Shown: one piece after another, positions 1 to 5,992 of the stretch
Position numbering within the stretch: position 1 is the stretch's first letter
Layout of the letters: every line of letters begins with the position of its first letter
Assembly (NCBI GenBank): GCA_035302865.1
Contig: DATGSF010000104.1
Span: forward strand, 1 to 7,028
Origin: DATGSF01 sp035302865
GTDB taxonomy: Bacteria; Bacteroidota; Bacteroidia; Chitinophagales; Chitinophagaceae
Reading direction: 5' to 3'
Length of the DNA stretch: 7,028 nucleotides
Position numbers and translations under genes: made by a program
The notes under the pieces: model-generated
Told to the model about the DNA's origin: nothing
Databases searched by the model: none
What the model saw: only the letters and a program-made list of their open reading frames with translations

Positions 1-1923
1 ATACGTGGAGGTAGTGGATTCACATTTGGTGTCGGAAGTAAGGTGGCTATATTAGTAGATGATATGCCTTTATTATCTGGTGATGCAGGTCGTCCAGAAT
101 GGGATTTTGTTCCTTTGGAAAATATAGAACATATAGAAATAGAGAAGGGAGCAGGTTCCATTTTATCTGGAAGTGCTGCTCTATCAGGATCTATTCATGT
201 TCGTACAAAATACCCTACTCGTAAACCTTTAACCAAGGCCAGTATATACGGTGGGTTTTACAGTTATCCAAAAGAGGAAGCTCAAATTTGGCAAGATAGA
301 CGCTCAATAATTACAGGTGCTAATTTCTTACATTCAAGAAAAAAAGGAAATTGGGATTTAACCTTTGGTGGTAATTTCAATTATGACGAAGGATACATGG
401 GTCCTCCAATTCAAGATGCTTATATTGAACAATCCTTCCCAGATACCATTTCCAATTTCAATAATAAACAAATGCGCTCGAAAAGAGCTAGAATAAATTT
501 TAATACTAGACATTATAATCAAAAAATAAAGGGTTTAAGCTATGGTATCAATGGAAATTTTATGGTTAAAGAATCTCCAATGATATTAGCATGGCTTAAC
601 GACACAAGTGGATTATATCAAGCATACCCTGGTGCTGCTTTTTTACAAAAGCAACATATTTTTAATATTGATCCTTTTATAGAGTTTTCTATGAATTCTG
701 GGGTGAAACATATATTAAGAGGTCGTTTTTTGTATAATGATAATGATATGACTGCCAATCAAAGCAATAATTCAAAACTATATTATGGCGATTATCAATT
801 TTATAGAACATATAAACATTTATTAGGAATTGATTTTATTGGTGGGATATCTACAACATATACTGATTCTTATGCAGAAATGTACGCAGGTTCAGGAACA
901 CCTGATAATACGCTTTTACACACTTCAGCTTATGCACAGATTGAAAAAAAGGCATGGAATATTCTAAATTTATCTTTTGGAGGGCGCTTAGAATATTATC
1001 AATTAAATAAAGGAAATGGTAGTTTAAAACCAGTTTTTAGAGCTGGAGGAAATTTAAAATTATATCAAGAAACTTATTTAAGAGCTTCCTGGGGACAAGG
1101 TTATCGCTACCCGACTATAACAGAACGATTTATCCAAACTGGGGTTGGCAATTTTGGAGTTTTTCCTAATCCTGATTTAATTCCAGAAACAGCTACAAAT
1201 AGCGAAATTGGCGTAAAACAAGGGGTAAAAATTGGAAATGTTATGGGTTATATCGACCTCGCTGGATTCTGGCAGGAATATGAAAATACTATAGAATATC
1301 TATTCGGATTTTGGGATATGACGCAACCATTAGGTGCCGGATTTAAATTTCTAAACACAGGACAATCTCGAGTTACTGGAATCGATGCTTCTTTCTCTGG
1401 AAAAGCAGAAATTAATCGTAAAAATGAAGTTACTTTTATGATTGGATATAATTATGTATTACCAGTAACTTTAAATCCTGATTTAGTTTATGCATATGAT
1501 GAACATCCAGTGCAACCGAGAGAATATACTTATAATAATACATCGATTGATAGCTCTAAACAAATATTGAAATATCGCTCTTTACATAATCTAAAGTCAG
1601 ATATAGAATGGGCATTTAATGATTTATTTACACTCGGAACAACTATAAAGTATTTTAGTAAAATGGAAAATCTTGATGGAGTTATTGAAGAGTTTGAAGA
1701 ATCAACGCAAGTAGTTAGTACTATTCAAGATATACGTTATATGGATTATTTTAGAGAAAATAATAAAGGTAAATGGATCTTTGATATTAGAGCTAGTTAT
1801 ACAAAAGGAAAGCATAAATTCTCTATAGTTGCAAATAATCTATTTAATAAAAGCTACTCCTTGAGACCCTTAAAAATAGAAGAACCACGTTCATTAATTC
1901 TTCAATATGGAATTACTTTTTAA
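1..1923 (+). CDS. TonB-dependent outer-membrane receptor, 5' end missing
   Basis: The reading frame is open from base 1 and gives 640 residues before TAA at 1921-1923. The GTG at 43 is internal: the 14 codons before it read IRGGSGFTFG..., a typical plug-domain stretch, so the true start lies before the window. Residues 1 to about 70 are the second half of the plug: IRGG, then VAILVDDMPL, then IEHIEIEKGAGSILSGSAAL, which matches the family pattern of an IEV-rich strand, a Gly/Ser turn and an Ala-Leu-Ser-Gly strand. The rest alternates aromatic and polar residues as expected of a 22-strand barrel, and ends NNLFNKSY...LQYGITF with the usual terminal Phe. Such receptors import siderophores, cobalamin, peptides or glycans across the outer membrane using TonB-ExbBD energy. 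The substrate cannot be read here. It is shorter than SusC and no SusD gene follows, so a glycan-uptake pair is unlikely. The visible part has no frameshift. Confidence 0.93.
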   Translation: MRGGSGFTFGVGSKVAILVDDMPLLSGDAGRPEWDFVPLENIEHIEIEKGAGSILSGSAALSGSIHVRTKYPTRKPLTKASIYGGFYSYPKEEAQIWQDRRSIITGANFLHSRKKGNWDLTFGGNFNYDEGYMGPPIQDAYIEQSFPDTISNFNNKQMRSKRARINFNTRHYNQKIKGLSYGINGNFMVKESPMILAWLNDTSGLYQAYPGAAFLQKQHIFNIDPFIEFSMNSGVKHILRGRFLYNDNDMTANQSNNSKLYYGDYQFYRTYKHLLGIDFIGGISTTYTDSYAEMYAGSGTPDNTLLHTSAYAQIEKKAWNILNLSFGGRLEYYQLNKGNGSLKPVFRAGGNLKLYQETYLRASWGQGYRYPTITERFIQTGVGNFGVFPNPDLIPETATNSEIGVKQGVKIGNVMGYIDLAGFWQEYENTIEYLFGFWDMTQPLGAGFKFLNTGQSRVTGIDASFSGKAEINRKNEVTFMIGYNYVLPVTLNPDLVYAYDEHPVQPREYTYNNTSIDSSKQILKYRSLHNLKSDIEWAFNDLFTLGTTIKYFSKMENLDGVIEEFEESTQVVSTIQDIRYMDYFRENNKGKWIFDIRASYTKGKHKFSIVANNLFNKSYSLRPLKIEEPRSLILQYGITF

Positions 1924-1982
1924 TTTCTTGTACAACAAAAAATTATAATTTCTTAGTCTTTTCAAGGATAAAAATTATCAAG

Positions 1983-2019
1983 AAAATAGTCTATTGTTTT
2001 TACAATAGGTTATTTTTTT
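1983..2019. terminator. Probable bidirectional intrinsic terminator between convergent genes
   Basis: CTATTGT (1991-1997) and ACAATAG (2002-2008) pair perfectly around a TTTT loop. The stem continues outward through two G-T wobbles (1990/2009, 1989/2010) and five further A-T pairs (1988-1984 with 2011-2015), with more A-T pairs possible beyond. A T-run (2013-2019) follows on the + strand, and the complement of the A-rich left arm gives a U-rich tail on the minus strand. It lies about 60 bp after the receptor stop and about 30 bp after the minus-strand stop at 2047, so it can serve both genes. The heptamer CAAGAAA occurs on both sides (1979-1985 and 2022-2028). Confidence 0.7.
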
Positions 2020-2046
2020 AGCAAGAAATCTTTAACGCGACAACAA

Positions 2047-2601
2047 TTATTCGAGTACATAGGTCCAAGTTTTTCTATCGTAATAACCTGGTTCTGCATG
2101 ATCTCCTTCTTTAAAATCTAAATAAACACCTTTGATGCCAGCTATACTTGTAAAAGTATAAGTTATATCTATTAGATATTGCTGTGCACCATGCGAGCCC
2201 ATTTGTTGTGTTAAAACATGGGCATCCTTAATAAAGAAATACGCAGTATCATCTTTCTGTTCTTTAAATTCTAATTGAATATCGGGATAAATCAAATTCA
2301 GTTTCTCCAAAGCATAAGGAATATTTTTATTATCCTCAGGAAAAACTTGTTGTTGCTTTATCACTTCTTCCATAATAGTTTCATCATATTCTAAAATATA
2401 AAATGGCATTTCTTTAAAAGAACCCTCATCAGAATACTCTGTTTCTTCTACCTGAATTGTTTCCTTTTCATCTTCTTTTTTGGATTTTTTATTTTTGATG
2501 CGGCATGCATCTATTGCTAATAAAAGAGCAATTCCAAGACCAATTATTAGCAATAATCTTGTAAATTTTTTTTTAGATCTTGCTGTATTTTTTGTAGCCA
2601 T
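2047..2601 (-). CDS. Membrane-anchored or lipid-modified protein with a GerMN-like C-terminal region
   Basis: The protein has 184 residues. Seen: a basic N-terminus (residues 3-15), one hydrophobic segment (16-30) ending IDAC with Cys33, then a highly charged Lys/Glu stretch (35-60) and a globular C-terminal half. Cys33 could be a lipidation site, but Asp at position -2 is atypical for a lipobox, so a plain membrane anchor is equally possible. Residues about 95-172 contain GSHGAQQYLIDITYTFTSI followed by AGIKGVYLDF. This resembles the end of GerMN domains (Gly-Ser, helix, Thr-Leu-Thr, Pro/Ala-Gly-Ile-Lys-x-Val). That assignment is by eye from family knowledge and is only moderately secure. 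ATG at 2601 directly follows the TAA of the upstream barrel gene, so the two are almost certainly co-transcribed and probably translationally coupled. It likely acts at the periplasmic face of a membrane. GerMN modules are known from spore and envelope proteins, and the function here is unknown. Confidence 0.8.
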   Translation of the reverse strand: MATKNTARSKKKFTRLLLIIGLGIALLLAIDACRIKNKKSKKEDEKETIQVEETEYSDEGSFKEMPFYILEYDETIMEEVIKQQQVFPEDNKNIPYALEKLNLIYPDIQLEFKEQKDDTAYFFIKDAHVLTQQMGSHGAQQYLIDITYTFTSIAGIKGVYLDFKEGDHAEPGYYDRKTWTYVLE

Positions 2602-3270
2602 TTAAAATAAATATTGAATTCCGAAACTAAGTTGATTATTTAATTGATGTACTCCATAGTTTACTTGTAGAGGAGTATTTTCCACTCTACGCATTGGTGT
2701 AATACCATATTGAAATTTTGCAAAAACATAGATTTTTGAAAATAAATTATATTTTAATCCTAATAATGCATCCGCAGTGAATCTTTGAAAAGCGGGCGGC
2801 AAATACCTATCATTTTGAGGATAATAACCAAATTCTTCACTTTCGTTAATTAATATATTGAAAGCACCACCAGCATTGAAAACCCATCTATTATGATAAT
2901 ATTCAAAAGACAAAGGCAACTCAATTACATTTACTTTTGCAATATAATCGGAAAAAACTGTTCCGACATACGGATCATCCGCTGTGTTCCTATTCACACT
3001 ACCTTTTCTGGAGTATAAAATTTGCAAATTTATTGCCCAATTTTCTTTTATAAAAAAACTCACTCCCGCTCCTCCCATAAAACCAACTTTATCGTAACCA
3101 GAATATCCATCACCATCTATTTGCGTAGCATTAAGACCAAGTATAGGTCCACCATAAAATATACGCTGTTGCCTATTATTATTTTTAAATTCTAAAAACA
3201 ATTCCGGTTTTTCTTGAGCAAATAAAGATTTGCCAACAAATAATAATAGTATAAAGAATAACTTTTTCAC
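2602..3270 (-). CDS. PorT-like outer-membrane beta-barrel protein
   Basis: The protein has 222 residues. Residues 1-18 are a Sec signal peptide (MKK, hydrophobic core, cleavage in LFA|QE). Residues 41-66 read PILGLNATQIDGDGYSGYDK and then VGFMGGAGVSF, the hallmark opening strands of the small Bacteroidota barrel family typified by PorT (outer membrane protein beta-barrel domain, PF13568 type). The remainder alternates as amphipathic strands (NWAINLQILYSR, VIELPLSFEYY, RWVFNAGGAF, IYVFAKFQYG) and closes with LSFGIQYLF, ending in Phe as outer-membrane barrels do. The length suits an 8-strand barrel. This family is broad, and membership does not imply a role in type IX secretion. The start is GTG (3268-3270): in-frame codons upstream reach a stop at 3292-3294 with no ATG, and the signal peptide begins exactly here. 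An imperfect palindrome lies against this start. The stop abuts the ATG of the next gene. Confidence 0.9.
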   Translation of the reverse strand: MKKLFFILLLFVGKSLFAQEKPELFLEFKNNNRQQRIFYGGPILGLNATQIDGDGYSGYDKVGFMGGAGVSFFIKENWAINLQILYSRKGSVNRNTADDPYVGTVFSDYIAKVNVIELPLSFEYYHNRWVFNAGGAFNILINESEEFGYYPQNDRYLPPAFQRFTADALLGLKYNLFSKIYVFAKFQYGITPMRRVENTPLQVNYGVHQLNNQLSFGIQYLF

Positions 3271-3272
3271 AA

Positions 3273-3301
3273 GTACAAATAAATTATTAATTTAAATGTA
3301 C
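3273..3301. repeat. 29-bp imperfect palindrome against the GTG start of the PorT-like gene
   Basis: Left arm 3273-3285 (GTACAAATAAATT) and right arm 3289-3301 (AATTTAAATGTAC) are complementary at 11 of 13 positions around a 3-nt ATT centre. Only two bases separate the palindrome from the GTG start at 3268-3270. In the transcript it would form a hairpin just before the start codon; as DNA it is a possible operator. The role is inferred only. Confidence 0.5.
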
Positions 3302-3382
3302 AAAAATTATAGAATTGAAGCAAAATGTTTCTTATTATTTAGAGAAATAAATTATTTTCTTAAAGTCATTTATTAAAAATTA

Positions 3383-4591
3383 TTAATAAACATCTTCTAA
3401 TAATACCTTAGGTCTATAAAACCACAAAATTACTGCTCCTGCAAATGCCATTAATCCCATAATATACAACATAGGTCCTTGTGTTTCATTATGCACTAAG
3501 CTCACCACCATTGATATTATGGCCCCTAATGCTAATTGCAAACACCCCATTAATGCTGATGCTGAGCCTGCTAAACGCTTAAATGGATTTAAGGACAAAG
3601 CAGAAGTATTAGGAAATACAAAACCTTGACACATAAGATACAAAAACAATAAAGCCAAGAGCAAGTATATTTGATGAATTTCAAAAAGGCCCATTAACAC
3701 CATTGTAACTCCTACTAAAAACTGCAAACTAGCTGCTAAACGAGCTATTAATAGGCTTTTAAATTTACGCAATAGCACATTATTCAACTGAGATGCTATT
3801 ATTAACCCCGATGCTAAAATAGCAAATGCCCAACCGTATTCCGCATCTGTTAATTCATATAATTCCATTAATACAAAAGGCGAACCAGAGAGATAAGCGT
3901 ACATTCCTGATGCTGCAAATCCTCCAGAAAGAGTAAATAAAATAAATTGTTTTAATCGAATTACTTGTGCATATTGTTTAAAAATCGGTTTAGGCTTTAA
4001 AGAAATAGAGCTATCCGGGCCTTTAGCTCCTTTGAGATAAAGGAAGTTTAATATAAAAATAAATGTACCTAATAAAGCTAAAACTATAAAAATATAATGC
4101 CAATCTCCAAGAGAAACCATTATACTACCAATAGTTGGTGCAATAATAGGTGAAGCAGCTATTACCAACATTAATAAAGAAAAAACTTGCGCTGTCTCAT
4201 AAGGTTTGAAAAAATCACGAACCATAGCTCTAGCAGCAACCATGCCAGCACAACCACCTAAAGCTTGAAGAAATCGTAAGGCTATTAAAGACTCTACACT
4301 AGAAGCTAAAGCACATAATATGGAAGCAAAAATATAAAGAGCTAGACCAATCATTAGTGGTTTTTTTCTTCCAAATCTATCTAATACTGGACCATAAAAT
4401 AACTGTCCAATTGCAACTCCTATAAAATAACTGGTTAAACTCAACTGCACCTTGTCAATGCTTGTACCTAAATCAGTAGCAATTGTATTAAATGCCGGTA
4501 GATACATATCAATAGTAAAAGGTCCTATTGCACTTAATAAACCAAGTAGGAATATCAAAAAAACCTTACGTTCCGTAAATTTCTTCTTCAT
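3383..4591 (-). CDS. Bcr/CflA-type MFS multidrug efflux transporter (12 TM)
   Basis: The protein has 402 residues, the usual length for the family, with twelve hydrophobic segments at about 10-30, 46-66, 76-96, 100-120, 134-156, 164-184, 216-236, 248-268, 281-303, 309-329, 342-362 and 374-392. Family marks visible: TIDMYLPAF in TM1 with Asp28; motif A in the TM2-TM3 loop (GPVLDRFGRKKPL, 67-79); ALRFLQALGG with Arg106 in TM4; SPIIAPTIG in TM5 (147-155), corresponding to the antiporter motif; SGSPFVLME after TM7 (235-243); and AGSASALMGCLQ (341-352), characteristic of the Bcr/CflA branch. It should be a proton-coupled inner-membrane exporter of small molecules; relatives export drugs such as bicyclomycin and chloramphenicol, or sulfonamides, but the substrate cannot be read from sequence. 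ATG at 4591 is supported by the MKKKFTERK basic start just before TM1. It is probably a single-gene unit: 112 bp separate it from the next gene and 534 bp lie before it. Confidence 0.93.
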   Translation of the reverse strand: MKKKFTERKVFLIFLLGLLSAIGPFTIDMYLPAFNTIATDLGTSIDKVQLSLTSYFIGVAIGQLFYGPVLDRFGRKKPLMIGLALYIFASILCALASSVESLIALRFLQALGGCAGMVAARAMVRDFFKPYETAQVFSLLMLVIAASPIIAPTIGSIMVSLGDWHYIFIVLALLGTFIFILNFLYLKGAKGPDSSISLKPKPIFKQYAQVIRLKQFILFTLSGGFAASGMYAYLSGSPFVLMELYELTDAEYGWAFAILASGLIIASQLNNVLLRKFKSLLIARLAASLQFLVGVTMVLMGLFEIHQIYLLLALLFLYLMCQGFVFPNTSALSLNPFKRLAGSASALMGCLQLALGAIISMVVSLVHNETQGPMLYIMGLMAFAGAVILWFYRPKVLLEDVY

Positions 4592-4789
4592 CCTGCAAAA
4601 ATAAGCTATTAATAGTTATTAGGCTTGTGTTTATCTTAGAATAGTTCGGATAATTCATTAAATAATTTATTGTTTTAGCTTATAAATTGCAATTTCTTAT
4701 TCTTTTAAAAACTAATTCCGCACTTTTTAATTTTGCTAAAATAATCAGTTTTATATTTTAACCAATACTTTTATAATGCAGCATTTTTT

Positions 4790-4858
4790 ATGGTAGGAAT
4801 TCACCACGAATTATTACCTTCGGTGCTACTTCGTGGTCACCGCAAAGTCTTTTTTTAG
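4790..4858. repeat. GC-richer structured island; candidate dispersed repeat or small RNA
   Basis: About 24 of the 51 bases at 4796-4846 are G or C, against a strongly AT-rich surround. ACCACGAA (4803-4810) and TTCGTGGT (4830-4837) form a perfect 8-bp stem. CGGTG (4821-4825), inside that loop, can instead pair with CACCG (4838-4842), so two stems overlap. A T-run (4850-4856) follows on the + strand. A 22-codon ORF (ATG 4790, TAG 4856-4858) spans the island exactly, but it lacks support as a protein. The nature of the island is inferred; it could be a dispersed intergenic palindrome, a small RNA or a terminator. Confidence 0.45.
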
Positions 4859-4975
4859 TAGATAAATTATTAACAAATAAAATTTAGAAATGAAAACAAT
4901 TCAAAAATATTTTACTCAATTCTTAAGATAAAATATTTAATTTTTCTTAGATGTATCTTTTTTCTTAAAATCACT

Positions 4976-5005
4976 TTGTAGTACTAAGATTTGTAATACT
5001 AAAAT
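4976..5005. repeat. Tandem duplication of a 15-bp unit
   Basis: TTGTAGTACTAAGAT (4976-4990) is followed directly by TTGTAATACTAAAAT (4991-5005). The copies agree at 13 of 15 positions, and both differences are G to A. There is no gene here. It may be replication slippage or a pair of binding sites. Confidence 0.55.
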
Positions 5006-5110
5006 AAGAGGAAAGTCTTAATTCTTTTAAATTTTCTAAAATAAAGCTTATAAATAAAGCGAATTTAATCTACTCCAAGAAATTAGAAATGAATTAAATA
5101 TGAAATACAC

Positions 5111-5139
5111 ATACAAATTTATTTTTTACAAATTCGTAT
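5111..5139 (-). terminator. Inverted repeat over the lipoprotein stop codon; possible weak terminator
   Basis: Bases 5130-5139 and 5111-5120 pair over ten positions in minus-strand RNA, including one G-U, around a 9-nt loop that contains the TAA stop (5128-5126). Only two pairs are G-C or G-U, and no U-run follows directly, so termination is uncertain. It might instead protect the 3' end. Confidence 0.3.
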
Positions 5140-5362
5140 ATTTTAATTTGCATTTTCCAAATTCTAAGACTTCTTCATATTGCTCATTTAAATCCTCGCA
5201 ATACCTCTTAGCTCTTTCTTCATCATACTGCGTATAATCCTCTTCATAAACACGAAAGCCTTTTTTTACACAGACGCATTTATATTTTTTTTCACAACTA
5301 GAAAAAAGAATTAAAACACTAAATACCAAAAAAATAAAGATAAAACTCCAGATTCTTTTCAT
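5126..5362 (-). CDS. Small cysteine-containing lipoprotein, function unknown
   Basis: The protein has 78 residues. A basic start (MKR) and a long hydrophobic segment (residues 4-20) lead to LFSSC with Cys23, a convincing lipobox of the kind common in Bacteroidota. The next residues, EKKYKCVCV, place Cys29 and Cys31 in a Cys-x-Cys pair, with further cysteines at 55 and 71. The four cysteines of the mature domain could form two disulfides or bind a metal; this is inference. Residues 34-66 are rich in Glu, Tyr and Arg. The start codon is ATG (5360-5362), only 7 bp after the stop of the acetyltransferase gene, so it is probably the second gene of that transcript. I recognise the layout as a recurring type of short Bacteroidota lipoprotein starting near Lys-Tyr-x-Cys-x-Cys, but know no function for it. 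Confidence 0.75.
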   Translation of the reverse strand: MKRIWSFIFIFLVFSVLILFSSCEKKYKCVCVKKGFRVYEEDYTQYDEERAKRYCEDLNEQYEEVLEFGKCKLKYTNL

Positions 5363-5369
5363 AATTAGA

Positions 5370-5927
5370 TTAGTTTAATGGCATTTTTAATGATTTATAT
5401 TCAAAAGCTAACATACGCATTAGGATTATATCATAATATTCTCCAATGCGAAATATAGCTTTTTCTCTCCTGCCCTCCTCTTTAAATCCTAATTTTTTAT
5501 ACATGTTTATAGCGCGCGTATTAAAATCAAAAACTTGCAAGGCCAATCGATTAAAATTTAATTGCCCAAATACATAATCCATTAATAATTCCATAGCATG
5601 TGCTCCTAAACCTTTACCCCAATATTCCTTTTCACCAATTTCAATCATACAATCTGCAGAGAAATTATCATAATCAATATTTATTAAACTGATATAACCA
5701 ATAGCTTTATCATCTCTGCTATGCATAATAATAAAATGCTTTCCATCTCTAGCTTCCAACATGGCTTTTTTTACAAAAAACTCTGTTTCTTCTAAAGAGT
5801 AAGAATTCAGAACAGGACTAGAAAGTTCCATTATTTCAAAATCATTTCTCCAAGTATGAAATAAAGGAATGTGTTCGGTTTGAAAGGGAATCAAATATAT
5901 ATCACCCATTGCTATTTTTTGCATCAT
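5370..5927 (-). CDS. GNAT-family N-acetyltransferase (RimJ/RimL/SpeG-like)
   Basis: The protein has 185 residues and carries the GNAT fold. Residues 9-28 (DIYLIPFQTEHI, then HTWRND) are the usual opening of the RimJ/RimL/SpeG branch. KAIGYISLINID (74-85) is the beta2-beta3 pair. IEIGEKEYWGKGLGAHAMEL (95-114) holds the acetyl-CoA pyrophosphate loop Trp-Gly-Lys-Gly-Leu-Gly-Ala (103-109). FNRLALQVFDFNTRAINMYK with KLGF (125-148) is the conserved second half, ending in FKEEGRREKAIFRIGEYYD and the closing ILMRML strand. It transfers acetyl from acetyl-CoA to an amino group, in the cytoplasm. Relatives modify ribosomal protein N-termini, spermidine or sugar nucleotides, so the substrate is open. 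The start is ambiguous among adjacent ATGs at 5927 and 5924 and a third at codon 7; none has a clear Shine-Dalgarno sequence. It is probably co-transcribed with the lipoprotein gene that follows. Confidence 0.9.
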   Translation of the reverse strand: MMQKIAMGDIYLIPFQTEHIPLFHTWRNDFEIMELSSPVLNSYSLEETEFFVKKAMLEARDGKHFIIMHSRDDKAIGYISLINIDYDNFSADCMIEIGEKEYWGKGLGAHAMELLMDYVFGQLNFNRLALQVFDFNTRAINMYKKLGFKEEGRREKAIFRIGEYYDIILMRMLAFEYKSLKMPLN

Positions 5928-5944
5928 ATAAAATATATTATGAT

Positions 5945-5969
5945 TATATTTAAAAATTGTTTAAATATA
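5945..5969. repeat. Perfect 10-bp AT-only inverted repeat upstream of the acetyltransferase gene
   Basis: TATATTTAAA (5945-5954) and TTTAAATATA (5960-5969) are exact reverse complements around AATTG. It lies 17 bp before the acetyltransferase start and 23 bp after the TPM gene stop. It could be an operator or a weak hairpin ending the TPM transcript. In such AT-rich DNA chance is possible, though a perfect 10-bp arm is noticeable. Confidence 0.45.
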
Positions 5970-5992
5970 CATATTATATAGCAATAAAGCAA

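Larger units (their letters stand above)
4592..5125. other. 534-bp intergenic region without a convincing gene
   Basis: The region lies between the MFS gene start (minus strand, transcribed leftward) and the lipoprotein gene stop, so it should hold the MFS promoter and the end of the lipoprotein transcript. It is very AT-rich except for the island at 4790-4858. It also holds a 15-bp tandem duplication (4976-5005) and an inverted repeat at its right end (5111-5139). Only very short ORFs occur, such as a 13-codon one at 4890-4931. I see no tRNA, insertion sequence or recognisable gene remnant in it. Confidence 0.6.

Noticed and set aside
43..45. GTG as the start of the TonB-dependent receptor
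   Set aside because: The frame is open to base 1 and the 14 earlier codons encode plug-domain sequence (IRGGSGFTFG...), so the gene begins before the window.
1..1923. SusC-type glycan importer
   Set aside because: No SusD-like gene follows; the next gene converges from the other strand, and the visible protein length fits an ordinary TonB-dependent receptor better.
2602..3270. Type IX secretion component PorT itself
   Set aside because: The barrel family is large and no other secretion genes are nearby, so only family membership is supported.
3343..3361. Short AT hairpin as the terminator of the MFS gene
   Set aside because: The arms pair only with a bulge, lack G-C strength, and are not followed by a clear U-run on the minus strand.
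3301..3382. TATAATTTTTG-like and TTTTG motifs before the PorT-like gene as a promoter
   Set aside because: The motifs are only about 9-12 nt apart, too close for a -33/-7 pair, and the -7 box is one base off.
4596..4603. Minus-strand TATTTTTG, an exact match to the Bacteroidota -7 box (TAnnTTTG), just before the MFS start
   Set aside because: The transcription start would fall almost on the ATG and no TTTG/TTG -33 element lies at the right distance. In DNA this AT-rich the match is likely chance.
4890..4931. 13-codon ORF on the + strand (MKTIQKYFTQFLR)
   Set aside because: It is too short, with no recognisable motif and no supporting signals; A-rich DNA makes such ORFs by chance.
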